The notes under the pieces were generated by a model. The model saw only the letters and a list, made by a program, of their open reading frames with translations, was not told where the DNA came from and searched no databases. DNA of 64,000 nucleotides from Methylocella silvestris. GTDB taxonomy: Bacteria > Pseudomonadota > Alphaproteobacteria > Rhizobiales > Beijerinckiaceae. How positions within the stretch are numbered: the stretch's first letter is position 1; each line of letters starts with the position of its first letter. Of this stretch, positions 26,237 to 33,910 are shown in pieces. The position numbers and the translations under genes were made by a program. Location: NCBI RefSeq assembly GCF_002891535.1, contig NZ_PDZR01000001.1:496001-560000 (forward strand). Reading direction: 5' to 3'.

Positions 26237-28666
26237 TCAGCTCGCTTTCCGCCGGCCAGCGCCGGCGTCGATGAGATGGGCGCAAGCGATGGCCGCCTGG
26301 CCGAGCGCGACGCCGCCGTCATTGGCGGGCGTGCGGGAGTGGGTCAGAACCTCGAAATCCAGCGCCTGAAGACGGCTAACAACCTGCTCGAACAGCACTT
26401 TGTTTTGGAAGCAGCCGCCCGACAGCGCGACGGTGTCGAAGCGCGACGGGCAGTCGTCAGCGTCGCCGCGGCGGGCCAGTTTCAGCGCCATTGCGGCGAT
26501 CGATCTGGCGAGGCCCTTGTGGAAGCGCGCCGCGATGACTGGCGCTGGCGTCCTCAAGATGAGGTCGCCAAGCAACGCGCTCCACATGGCGAGCGGCTCG
26601 ATATAGGCCAGGGCGGAGCTTTTGAGGGTGGGGATCGATAGCGGATAGGCGAGCTCTTCGCCTTCCTCAGCCAGCGTCTTCGACGACACGATTGCCTCGA
26701 GGCGCGCCGCCGCTTCGCCCTCATAGGCCTGGCGGTCGAAGCACAGGCCGACGCTGGCTGCGACCGCGTCGAACAGGCGCCCGCAAGATGACGCCTTGGG
26801 AGAATTGACCGAGGCCTTCAGCATCGCTTCGACCGTCGCCAGCGGCTTGGCCGACAGCGCCGCAAAGACGTCGAGCTTGGCAAAATTCATGGCGAACGCC
26901 GACCAGCCCATCTCCGCCATGAGATGGGCGTAGAGATTGCGCCATGGCTCGCGCGCCGCCTGCGCTCCTCCCGGCATGGCGACCGGCTTGAAGGTTCCCA
27001 CCCGTTCGAAGCCGCGGTAGTCGGCCAGCAAAAACTCGCCGCCCCAGATCGCCCCGTCCGCGCCATAGCCGAGGCCGTCGAGCACGATGGCGAGCACAGG
27101 CGCCGCGTCAAGCGGGCGGCCATTCTCCGCAAGGCAGGCGGCGGCGTGGGCGTGATGGTGCTGGATCTCGATCAGCGGAAGTCCGTCGCTTTTTGCTGTC
27201 GTCCGCGCGAGTTTGGACGAGAGATAGTCAGGATGCAGATCGGCGGCGAGACCCGTCGGCCGGTGGTCGAAAAGCTCCCGGTAGAGCGTGAGGTTTTTGC
27301 GGTAGTCGTCATAGGTCAAAGCGTCTTCGAGATCGCCCTGATGCTGTGAAAGAACGGCGCGTCCGTCCTTGACAAGGCAGAAGGTTGATTTCAATTCGCC
27401 GCCATAGGCGAGGATCTCGGGCGACCCCTCGAAACCGTCCGGCAAGGCGATCGAAGCTGGCGCATAGCCGCGGGCGCGACGCAGCACGCGGAGCTTGCCG
27501 CCCATGCGGCGCACGACGGAATCGTCGATGCGATTGGCAATCTCGCGGTTGTGGATCAGCGCATAGGAGGCGATGGTGGAAAGCTTCTGCACGGCCTCCG
27601 TATCGCCTGTGACCTGCGGCTCATCGGAGAGATTGCCGCTCGTCATGACGACCGGCCGCGTCATGCGGCGAAGCAACAGGAGATGCAGCGGCGTCGACGG
27701 CAGCATGAAGCCGAGCGTGGCAAGACCCGGCGCGATTTGATCGGGCAGTCTTTCCCTTCCGTCGGCGGCGAGCAGCACGATCGGCGCTTCTCGGCTCGCC
27801 AGCGCGGCTGCTTCATCATCGCCGACTGTCGCGTAGCGACGGATGACCTCAAGGTCGCGCGCCATCAGCGCAAAGGGCTTCCTGTCACGCCCCTTGCGTT
27901 GGCGCAGCGTTGCGATCGCCTGGGCGTTGGTTGCGTCGCAGGCGAGCTGGTAGCCGCCGAGCGCCTTGATCGCGACAATCTCGCCTTTCTGGATGAGGCT
28001 TAGCGCTGCGTCGACATCATCGAGCATCGAATGCTGCTCGAACGAAAAGGCGCGGCCATCGAAGCGGATCAGCTTCGCCCGCGGTCCGCAGACATGGCAG
28101 GCGGTCGCCTCGGCGTGGAAGCGCCGGTCGGAGGGATCGCGATATTCGGCGCCGCAGGCCTCGCACAAGGGGAAGGGCGCCATGGCAGTCGTGGCGCGAT
28201 CATAGGGAACGCTGCGGACGATGCTGAGGCGCGGCCCGCAATGCGTGCAATTGGTAAAGGGATAGCGGAAACGGCGGACGAAGGGATCGAAAATTTCCGC
28301 CGCGCAGGCCACGCAAATCGCGGCGTCAGGCGAGACCTCCGTGCGTGCGCCGCCGCACCCGCTTTGCAAGATTACGAACCCCGGCCTGACGTCGCCATGA
28401 TAGTCGCGTATGTCGATGGAGGCGATTTCGGCGAGCGGCGGCGGCGCGGCGCGCATATCATCGATCAGCGCGGAGATTTGCGCCGCCGCGCCCCGCGCCC
28501 GGATCAGCACGCCTTCCCCGTCGTTGAGCGTCTCGCCATCGAGACCGATGGCGTGCGCGATGCGCCAGATCGCCGGCCGCAAGCCGACGCCCTGCACGCG
28601 GCCGCGCACCCTGATCTCCACCGTCTGGATCGGCTCGGCGAAGGGCGTCCGCAGCGGCGTGTTCAT
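26237..28666 (-). CDS. hypF: carbamoyltransferase HypF
   Basis: The 809-residue protein makes the carbamoyl group for the cyanide ligands. Domains run in order: acylphosphatase (~residues 10-95, VRGRVQGVGLRPAIWR); two Cys4 zinc fingers (~110-205, CVACAAEIFDP, NCTHCGPR, CEACGAEY, CHVCGPR); YrdC-like (~210-400, VAIKALGGYQLACDA); and Kae1/HSP70-like (~420-809, EIQHHHAHAAACLAENG, VLDGLGYGADG). Its start overlaps the NHL gene stop (ATGA). Length is normal. Confidence 0.96.
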   Translation of the reverse strand: MNTPLRTPFAEPIQTVEIRVRGRVQGVGLRPAIWRIAHAIGLDGETLNDGEGVLIRARGAAAQISALIDDMRAAPPPLAEIASIDIRDYHGDVRPGFVILQSGCGGARTEVSPDAAICVACAAEIFDPFVRRFRYPFTNCTHCGPRLSIVRSVPYDRATTAMAPFPLCEACGAEYRDPSDRRFHAEATACHVCGPRAKLIRFDGRAFSFEQHSMLDDVDAALSLIQKGEIVAIKALGGYQLACDATNAQAIATLRQRKGRDRKPFALMARDLEVIRRYATVGDDEAAALASREAPIVLLAADGRERLPDQIAPGLATLGFMLPSTPLHLLLLRRMTRPVVMTSGNLSDEPQVTGDTEAVQKLSTIASYALIHNREIANRIDDSVVRRMGGKLRVLRRARGYAPASIALPDGFEGSPEILAYGGELKSTFCLVKDGRAVLSQHQGDLEDALTYDDYRKNLTLYRELFDHRPTGLAADLHPDYLSSKLARTTAKSDGLPLIEIQHHHAHAAACLAENGRPLDAAPVLAIVLDGLGYGADGAIWGGEFLLADYRGFERVGTFKPVAMPGGAQAAREPWRNLYAHLMAEMGWSAFAMNFAKLDVFAALSAKPLATVEAMLKASVNSPKASSCGRLFDAVAASVGLCFDRQAYEGEAAARLEAIVSSKTLAEEGEELAYPLSIPTLKSSALAYIEPLAMWSALLGDLILRTPAPVIAARFHKGLARSIAAMALKLARRGDADDCPSRFDTVALSGGCFQNKVLFEQVVSRLQALDFEVLTHSRTPANDGGVALGQAAIACAHLIDAGAGRRKAS

Positions 28667-29862
28667 GGCGCCGTCTCCCAGAGCAGCACGCGATTGTTGC
28701 CGGTGTCGGCGACGGCCAGCGTGCCCCCGCGCGCGGCGAGCGCGAAGGGCCAGCAGATGCTGTCGCGCGCGGCGAAGCGCCAGCGATTGTCGCCTTCGTC
28801 GGAAAAGCCGGGCTGCCCCGCTAATCCCGCGGCTGCGGCGTCCATCTTAAGGGCGCCAAGCGGATAGGCGAGGAGCCGCGAATTGGCGGTGTCGGCGCAA
28901 TAAAGGGCGCCATCGTTGACAACAAGCCCGTAGGGCATGTTGAGCGCGCGATCATTTGGAATATAGCCGGCGCGATTGCGATCTATGGTCTCGAATGTCT
29001 GCTGCCCGACCACGAAACTGCATGGCGCACCGTCGGCGTTGGGCATCGCATTCCAGACCATGATGCGGTTGTTGCCGGCGTCGGCGACGAGGATCTGGCC
29101 ATTCGCTGCGGCGATGCTGTGCGGCCAGCGCATGCCGACCGCCCCGCCGGCGCCGGACGCGTTGTCGTCGCGAGTCGTCGTATTTGTCTGGCCGAGCACA
29201 AGATCGGCCGGCTGGCCATTGCGTTCCGGCAGGGCGTTCCACACCAGCACCCGGCGATTGCCGGTGTCGGCGACGAACAGGCGGCCATCCGCCAGGGTGA
29301 CGCCATAGCACCAGTTCAGCGTGTCGGCGGCAGCGTCAGGCCGGCCGCGATTGGCGAGGCCGCCGGAGAAGTCGGCTTGACCCAGCACGAGATCGGCGGG
29401 CTGGTTCGAGCGCTCGGGCAGGGCGCGCCAGATCAGCACGCGATGATTCCAGGCGTCGGCAAGCACGAGCGTCTCTCCGTCGGTCGAAAGGCCGGTGGGC
29501 ATGTTCAGCGTTGCCGCGCCTACGTCCCCGCGCGCGTTGCGTCCCTCGCTGAAGAAATCGGATTGGCCGATCAGAAAATCGGCGGGCGCATTGTCGTCTT
29601 CCGGCGCATTGCGCCAGATCATCAATCGGTGGTGGCCGGTATCGGCGACGAACAATGGCCCATCAGCGGGCGTGAGGCAGAGGCCGCGCGGTCCGAACAG
29701 GGTGCTCGGCGTGGGCGCGACCTCGATCGGCAGGCCGTCGGGGCGCACGTAGTCGCCAAGGACCACGCGCGCGCCTGCCGGATCGAGCATGGGCGCCGGC
29801 CGGCCAGCAGGCGGCTGCTGCGGGTTGCGGCGATAGTCGGGCGCGAGCGAGAGGTGGGTCAT
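28663..29862 (-). CDS. NHL-repeat protein of the hydrogenase island
   Basis: The 399-residue protein contains at least five NHL/six-bladed propeller repeats with the signature LFVADTGHHRLMIW, LVLADAWNHRVLIW, LFVADTGNRRVLVW, ILVADAGNNRIMVW and LAVADTGNNRVLLW. No signal peptide was seen, so it is probably cytoplasmic. NHL proteins with this composition are often found in group 1h hydrogenase loci, where their job is unknown; propellers usually mediate protein contacts. ATG 29862 gives an ATGA overlap with the previous gene and is preferred over the longer open frame to 29943. Confidence 0.85.
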   Translation of the reverse strand: MTHLSLAPDYRRNPQQPPAGRPAPMLDPAGARVVLGDYVRPDGLPIEVAPTPSTLFGPRGLCLTPADGPLFVADTGHHRLMIWRNAPEDDNAPADFLIGQSDFFSEGRNARGDVGAATLNMPTGLSTDGETLVLADAWNHRVLIWRALPERSNQPADLVLGQADFSGGLANRGRPDAAADTLNWCYGVTLADGRLFVADTGNRRVLVWNALPERNGQPADLVLGQTNTTTRDDNASGAGGAVGMRWPHSIAAANGQILVADAGNNRIMVWNAMPNADGAPCSFVVGQQTFETIDRNRAGYIPNDRALNMPYGLVVNDGALYCADTANSRLLAYPLGALKMDAAAAGLAGQPGFSDEGDNRWRFAARDSICWPFALAARGGTLAVADTGNNRVLLWETAP

Positions 29863-30728
29863 GACGACAGCCTCACCTCGACGCAATGGCCGACGACGCG
29901 AACGGCGTGCGGCTGCAGCGCCACTTCCGGCGCGGTCAGGCATTCGCCGCTGGAGAGATCATATTGGAAGCCGTGGTAGGGGCAGGTGATGACGCCATGG
30001 GCGATTTCGCCGCCGTCCAACGGCAGGCCAAGATGGGCGCAGGCGTTCTCAAAGCAGGACAATGCCGCACCCTGACGCGAAAGGATCACATCCCGCCCAT
30101 CGATCGTGATGGCGCTGACGCCGCCTTGCGGGATCTCATCGATGCGACACACGAAGCGCCAGCCATCGGCTGCGCCATGCGCGAAGGGGCTGATGAAATG
30201 GACGTTTCCAGCGCCGGCATGGCTCACGCCCTTGACCTGAAGAATGTCGGTGATCTCGGGACAGGCCTCCGCGACGGCTTTTTTGACACCCGCGTGGAAA
30301 GTCATCGATGAGGCCGGACAGCCGTCGCAGGCGCCGACGAAACGCACCTCGATGGCAGGCGGGCGGACGCTCACCAGTTCGACGTCGCCGCCATGCGCGG
30401 CGAGCATTGGCCTGACGCCCTCAAGCGCCGCTTCGACCCGTTCGCTGAGGCTCGGCTTCAGGATGTTGTGGCGGCGCAGCACTGCGTAGACAATTTCGTC
30501 GGTCGCCGCCTGTTTCATCGCGGCGAGCGCGGCCGGCTCCTGTTTCAGGATGCGTACAAGGCGGCGCAGCGCCTCGCCGTTCAGATCTTCGACGGCGCGG
30601 CGATAAGCCTCTACCGCGCCACGTTGCGTCGCATCCCAGGTCGAAAAAATTGTTTCAAGCCGCTCGATATCGCCGGCAAAGCCAGCAAGATCGTCGCGCT
30701 TTGTTGCAATGATGTCGACCGCGTTCAT
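29859..30728 (-). CDS. NifU-like / Rieske [2Fe-2S] fusion protein of the hydrogenase island
   Basis: The 289-residue protein has a helical N-terminus (~1-90). A NifU C-terminal-like FeS domain (~90-165) carries CDGCPASSMTFHAGVKKAV. A Rieske ferredoxin domain (~185-289) has the ligands C-x-H in ACAHLGLPLDGG and C-x2-H in CPYHGFQYD. Two different FeS modules in one soluble protein suggest it relays electrons from the hydrogenase or loads its clusters. Proteins of this composition occur in group 1h loci. It precedes the NHL gene with an ATGA overlap. Confidence 0.86.
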   Translation of the reverse strand: MNAVDIIATKRDDLAGFAGDIERLETIFSTWDATQRGAVEAYRRAVEDLNGEALRRLVRILKQEPAALAAMKQAATDEIVYAVLRRHNILKPSLSERVEAALEGVRPMLAAHGGDVELVSVRPPAIEVRFVGACDGCPASSMTFHAGVKKAVAEACPEITDILQVKGVSHAGAGNVHFISPFAHGAADGWRFVCRIDEIPQGGVSAITIDGRDVILSRQGAALSCFENACAHLGLPLDGGEIAHGVITCPYHGFQYDLSSGECLTAPEVALQPHAVRVVGHCVEVRLSS

Positions 30729-30729
30729 C

Positions 30730-30954
30730 TCAGCGATACCGCAAATCTTTGAACAGATAGGGCTGCAGCGCCCCGCCGATGAGACCGGCGAAGCCGGCGG
30801 CGACCGCCACAGGCAGGCCGATCTTGGCGAGCGCTATGAGGATGATCGCCGTCGCCGCGGCCCCTTTCGCCATCTGGCGGTAGACTTTGGACGGCTCAGA
30901 AAAGAGCTTGCCGCGGAAGAACAGGACGATTGAGCTTTTGGCCATTTCCAGCAT
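30730..30954 (-). CDS. small membrane protein of the hydrogenase island (A)
   Basis: The 74-residue protein has a basic, amphipathic N-terminal half (MLEMAKSSIVLFFRGKLFSE) and one or two hydrophobic helices (GAAATAIILIALAKIGLPVAVAAGFAGLIGGALQPYLF), with a positive C-terminus. ATG 30954 is chosen because GAGG lies six bases upstream; TTG 30966 with an overlap is possible. No family was recognised. Its position in the operon makes it a candidate membrane anchor or accessory for the hydrogenase. Confidence 0.7.
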   Translation of the reverse strand: MLEMAKSSIVLFFRGKLFSEPSKVYRQMAKGAAATAIILIALAKIGLPVAVAAGFAGLIGGALQPYLFKDLRYR

Positions 30955-30962
30955 GTGGCGCC

Positions 30963-31175
30963 TCAACCGATGAGAGCGAGGACGACGAGGGCGACAACGA
31001 GGCCCGCGACGGCGCCGAGCGGCCCGTAGAAACTGCCCATCATGGCCGCCAGCTCATTGCCGAGCGCGGCCCCGCCGGTCGCAATCCCGCCAAGCGCGCC
31101 GCCGATGCAAGACGCAATCAGACCGACGACCAGCGCGAGCGTAAAGCTTCCCGCCGTCAGAACCACTGGCGTCAT
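30963..31175 (-). CDS. small membrane protein of the hydrogenase island (B)
   Basis: The 70-residue, strongly hydrophobic protein has two Gly/Ala-rich helices (TLALVVGLIASCIGGALGGIATGGAALG and GPLGAVAGLVVALVVLALIG). The glycine zippers suggest oligomer formation in the membrane. AAGGAGACC precedes ATG 31175. No family was recognised. Together with the neighbouring gene it could form a membrane docking point for the otherwise soluble hydrogenase. Confidence 0.75.
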   Translation of the reverse strand: MTPVVLTAGSFTLALVVGLIASCIGGALGGIATGGAALGNELAAMMGSFYGPLGAVAGLVVALVVLALIG

Positions 31176-31224
31176 ATGTTGGTCTCCTTGCCATGTCTGT
31201 AGTGATAAATCGAGGACGCAATCG

Positions 31225-32238
31225 TCACGATGCGGTCCTTTGCTGGCTGTCGGCGTCGCAGGTGGAGGCAAGCGACAGCAGCTCGCGGCCGATCTGATCG
31301 TAGGCCTCTCCGACGATGCGCGCCTTTTCCATTTCGCCGCCGCGGCTGAAAATTGCCCGGGCCTCGCGATAGCAATCCTGCGCCAGCATCATGTTGGCGC
31401 GGTTGCCGGCATCGGCTTTTTCGAGATCGTCAGGGAGGTTCCACAGGCAATTCGCCTTGTTGGCGATGGTGTTGGCGTATTCGAGCGGCATGGCATCGCG
31501 GGTGCGCACCTTCAGCGCTTCATCATAGGCGTCAAGCGCGCGCAGATTATTCTCAATCGTGTGGCTCGAAGACGCATATTGCAACGCATTGCCGAGATTG
31601 TTCTGCAGCATGGCGTATTCCGCCGGATGATCGATGATGTTGACGATCCGCAAGCCTTCCTCGAAGGCCTGCACGGCGAGCGCCTCGCGCATTTTGGCGC
31701 GGGAGTCGGTGAATGGCATCGACAGGAAGGCGGTCGCCAGATTGTTCTGCAGGATCGCGAACTCCTTGGGGAAGCGGATTTTGTCGAAGGTGCGGAGCGC
31801 GCGCTGATAAGCCGAAATCGCGTCGGTGATGCGCGCTTTGTGCAGGCTGGCGAGATTTTGGATGGCGACGCCGAGATTCATTTCGGCCTCGGCCAATTCC
31901 TCGGCGCGGCCCAAATCGATGAAATGAGGAATGGCCGTCTCGAAGGCCGCCCGGGCGGCGACGAGCGCCTCGGCGCCATCGCCCGGAGCGGCGAGCAGCG
32001 CGGTTCCTTTGCGCGCGGTGATGCGTGCGAAAAGCAGAGGCTCGCTCTTGGGAGCCAGCGCCAGCGCACGATCGTAAAGTTCAATCGCGGCGGCGATCTG
32101 TTGCGGTGTTTTGGGTCGCTGCTGGAGGCCCATCGCGATCTCCATCAGCATTTCGGCGCGTTCGGCCGGGCTTGCGGCGCCATCCTCGGCCGCAGCGAAA
32201 GCTGCTCGCAACTCATCGTCGATGCGATCGCCGTTCAA
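31225..32238 (-). CDS. TPR-repeat protein of the hydrogenase island
   Basis: The 337-residue, all-helical protein consists of tetratricopeptide-like repeats, for example AAIELYDRALALAPKSEP, DAISAYQRALRTFDKIRFP and ALQYASSSHTIENNLRALDAYDEALKV. The FAILQNNLATAFLSM and YAMLQNNLGNALQYA segments repeat. It has no signal peptide. TPR proteins act as assembly scaffolds, and one is regularly present in group 1h hydrogenase loci. Its precise role is unknown. Confidence 0.82.
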   Translation of the reverse strand: MNGDRIDDELRAAFAAAEDGAASPAERAEMLMEIAMGLQQRPKTPQQIAAAIELYDRALALAPKSEPLLFARITARKGTALLAAPGDGAEALVAARAAFETAIPHFIDLGRAEELAEAEMNLGVAIQNLASLHKARITDAISAYQRALRTFDKIRFPKEFAILQNNLATAFLSMPFTDSRAKMREALAVQAFEEGLRIVNIIDHPAEYAMLQNNLGNALQYASSSHTIENNLRALDAYDEALKVRTRDAMPLEYANTIANKANCLWNLPDDLEKADAGNRANMMLAQDCYREARAIFSRGGEMEKARIVGEAYDQIGRELLSLASTCDADSQQRTAS

Positions 32239-32339
32239 TTCGGCATCCTCCCGGCTGCGTTTTCGATGCAGCTAATTTGATTGGCTGGAATGCTAATCTG
32301 CTTTGGCACGCCCGTCTACATCTATTACAAACTAGAAAC

Positions 32340-32660
32340 TTAGTTTACAGCAAACGCGCCCCTGACGATCAAGCCCGCTAGCGCCGCGTCCCAGTCCGCC
32401 GCGAACTCGCCCGCAAGGTGATCCTCAAATCCGTGCTCTTGAAAGAAATCTGGCGCGAAAACCACGCGGTCGCCGGCGCTGTTACGAAGCTTCAACAGAT
32501 AGCCGCCCGCTGCCGCATGGCGCACAGGCAGAATGAGCAGATCGTGGTCGCGGCGAAGCAGGATCACCGTCTCAAGGCCGGGGTAAAATTCCGCGCACAT
32601 CGCCGATGACAGATAGAGGCCGCCGCGCCTCAACTGCACAACGCCGGGCGGGTCGCTCAT
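32340..32660 (-). CDS. hypothetical protein of the hydrogenase island
   Basis: The 106-residue protein reads MSDPPGVVQLRRGGLYLSSA, then LETVILLRRDHDLLILPV and GGYLLKLRNSAGDRVVFAPDFFQEHG, predicted as a small beta-rich domain. No metal motif and no membrane helix are evident. Its ATG overlaps the stop of the maturation protease gene (ATGA), so translation is probably coupled. No function can be assigned beyond association with the hydrogenase. Confidence 0.75.
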   Translation of the reverse strand: MSDPPGVVQLRRGGLYLSSAMCAEFYPGLETVILLRRDHDLLILPVRHAAAGGYLLKLRNSAGDRVVFAPDFFQEHGFEDHLAGEFAADWDAALAGLIVRGAFAVN

Positions 32661-33133
32661 GTCTGATATTTCTCCGCGCGCGCGCCGATCAACGTCTCAA
32701 TACGTTGCGAGACCTTGTTGGCCGCGGCCGCAACCGCAGGCGACAAGCCGATCCCGAAACCAAGCTCTTGCGCCTCGATCAGAAAGACCGCGACGTCGTG
32801 CGGAAACGCGTCGCGGAAGATTTGCCGGCCGGCGTGAAGCGCTGCGTCCCAGCGAAAATCATGCAGGTTGAGGCCAGGGCTATAGGGCCGTTCGAGTTCA
32901 TACCCCGGAACCTCGTAAAGCGCGCCGGGCTCGCCGCCAGAATTCGCAGCGTCGATGATGATCAGGGCGGCGCATCCGCGCGCAGCGAACATGACCGCCA
33001 TGCCGTCTGTGCCGGCATCGAACAGTTTTACCCCGGCGCTTTCCAATCCACGCGCGCGCAGCGCATGAATGACCTCGGGGCCGACGCCGTCATCGCGCCG
33101 GTTGGCGTTGCCGCAGCCAATGACGGCGATCAT
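32657..33133 (-). CDS. hupD: hydrogenase maturation protease (HupD/HyaD type)
   Basis: The 158-residue endopeptidase starts MIAVIGCGNANRRDDGVG. Family proteases have GxGN...DDGxG here, with the nickel-binding acid in the DD pair. It also has LFDAGTDGM and IDAANSGGEPG, which hold further metal-binding acids. It should cut the C-terminal extension of the large subunit after nickel insertion, and such a 16-residue extension is present in the large subunit gene of this cluster. The start at 33133 is chosen over 33193 because the family motif begins at once. Confidence 0.9.
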   Translation of the reverse strand: MIAVIGCGNANRRDDGVGPEVIHALRARGLESAGVKLFDAGTDGMAVMFAARGCAALIIIDAANSGGEPGALYEVPGYELERPYSPGLNLHDFRWDAALHAGRQIFRDAFPHDVAVFLIEAQELGFGIGLSPAVAAAANKVSQRIETLIGARAEKYQT

Positions 33134-33143
33134 CGCACGACCC

Positions 33144-33467
33144 TCAGATCCGCCAGAGCCGGCACGACCATTGCGGCTCGACGGGTACGGCAAGCTCGGG
33201 AAGCTCGCAGAAATGGCGGTGGACGAGATAATACATGCAGGTCTCGCAAGCCTGCTCGAGACCGCCGTATTCGATGGGCTGGAGCGTGAAGCCTGAGATC
33301 GTCAGCTTTGCTTCGAGATCGTCCCCGGCGGCCGCGAGCCTGTTGATGATGTCGCGCGTCATCTCCTGTGTGTCGGCGCGCGGAAAAACCTCGGTCTCGA
33401 GCCCGCCCGCCAGCAGGGAGCGAATGCGCTCCAGGACTTCGACGTCCAATGTCGCAGCTTGACTCAT
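33144..33467 (-). CDS. Cys-rich hydrogenase-associated protein, paralogue 2
   Basis: The 107-residue protein has a helical N-terminal half and a conserved C-terminal module, CETCMYYLVHRHFCELP, then ELAVPVEPQWSCRLWRI. The spacing is C-x2-C-x9-C-x14-C with one or two His between. This is clearly homologous to the product of the preceding gene (33507-33821). The four cysteines could bind zinc or an FeS cluster. No named family was recognised. Confidence 0.8.
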   Translation of the reverse strand: MSQAATLDVEVLERIRSLLAGGLETEVFPRADTQEMTRDIINRLAAAGDDLEAKLTISGFTLQPIEYGGLEQACETCMYYLVHRHFCELPELAVPVEPQWSCRLWRI

Positions 33468-33506
33468 GTCGCCTCCGTCAGCCGCCGCTTAAAGCCAATT
33501 TTCTTC

Positions 33507-33821
33507 TCAGATTCGCCACAACCGGCACCACCAGTCCGCGTCGACCGGCACCGCAAGTTCGGGGAGGTCGCACCATTCCCGATGCACGAGATAATACATG
33601 CACTCCATGCAGCGCTGCTTGTCGGGGCCGTAAGGGTGATCGACAAAGCCGCTGATCACCAGCTTGGCCTCGATATTTTCCGGATCGAGCGCGCGCAGCT
33701 GATCCAGAATTGCCGCGAACTCCCTTTCCGTCTCCGGAAAGGGCTCGGTCTGCGTCTTCAACCCGTTCCGCATCAGGCCAGCTATTTTCTTGAGCTGAGC
33801 GCGTTGCTGCTCGCTATTCAT
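33507..33821 (-). CDS. Cys-rich hydrogenase-associated protein, paralogue 1
   Basis: The 104-residue protein shares with its neighbour the C-terminal module CMECMYYLVHREWCDLP and VPVDADWWCRLWRI and the preceding KLVISGF strand. The tandem pair evidently arose by duplication. It lies directly after the hydrogenase large subunit, the usual place for proteins that bind to or load it. ATG 33821 is preferred because the longer frame to 33983 would overlap the large subunit gene. Confidence 0.8.
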   Translation of the reverse strand: MNSEQQRAQLKKIAGLMRNGLKTQTEPFPETEREFAAILDQLRALDPENIEAKLVISGFVDHPYGPDKQRCMECMYYLVHREWCDLPELAVPVDADWWCRLWRI

Positions 33822-33910
33822 TACGCCGCCTCGTCCGGGTTCGCGTCGGAGCGCGGCCCCAACCGCCCCTGGATATCTAGCTATGAATGTCCAACGACAA
33901 GCCTCTTCGA

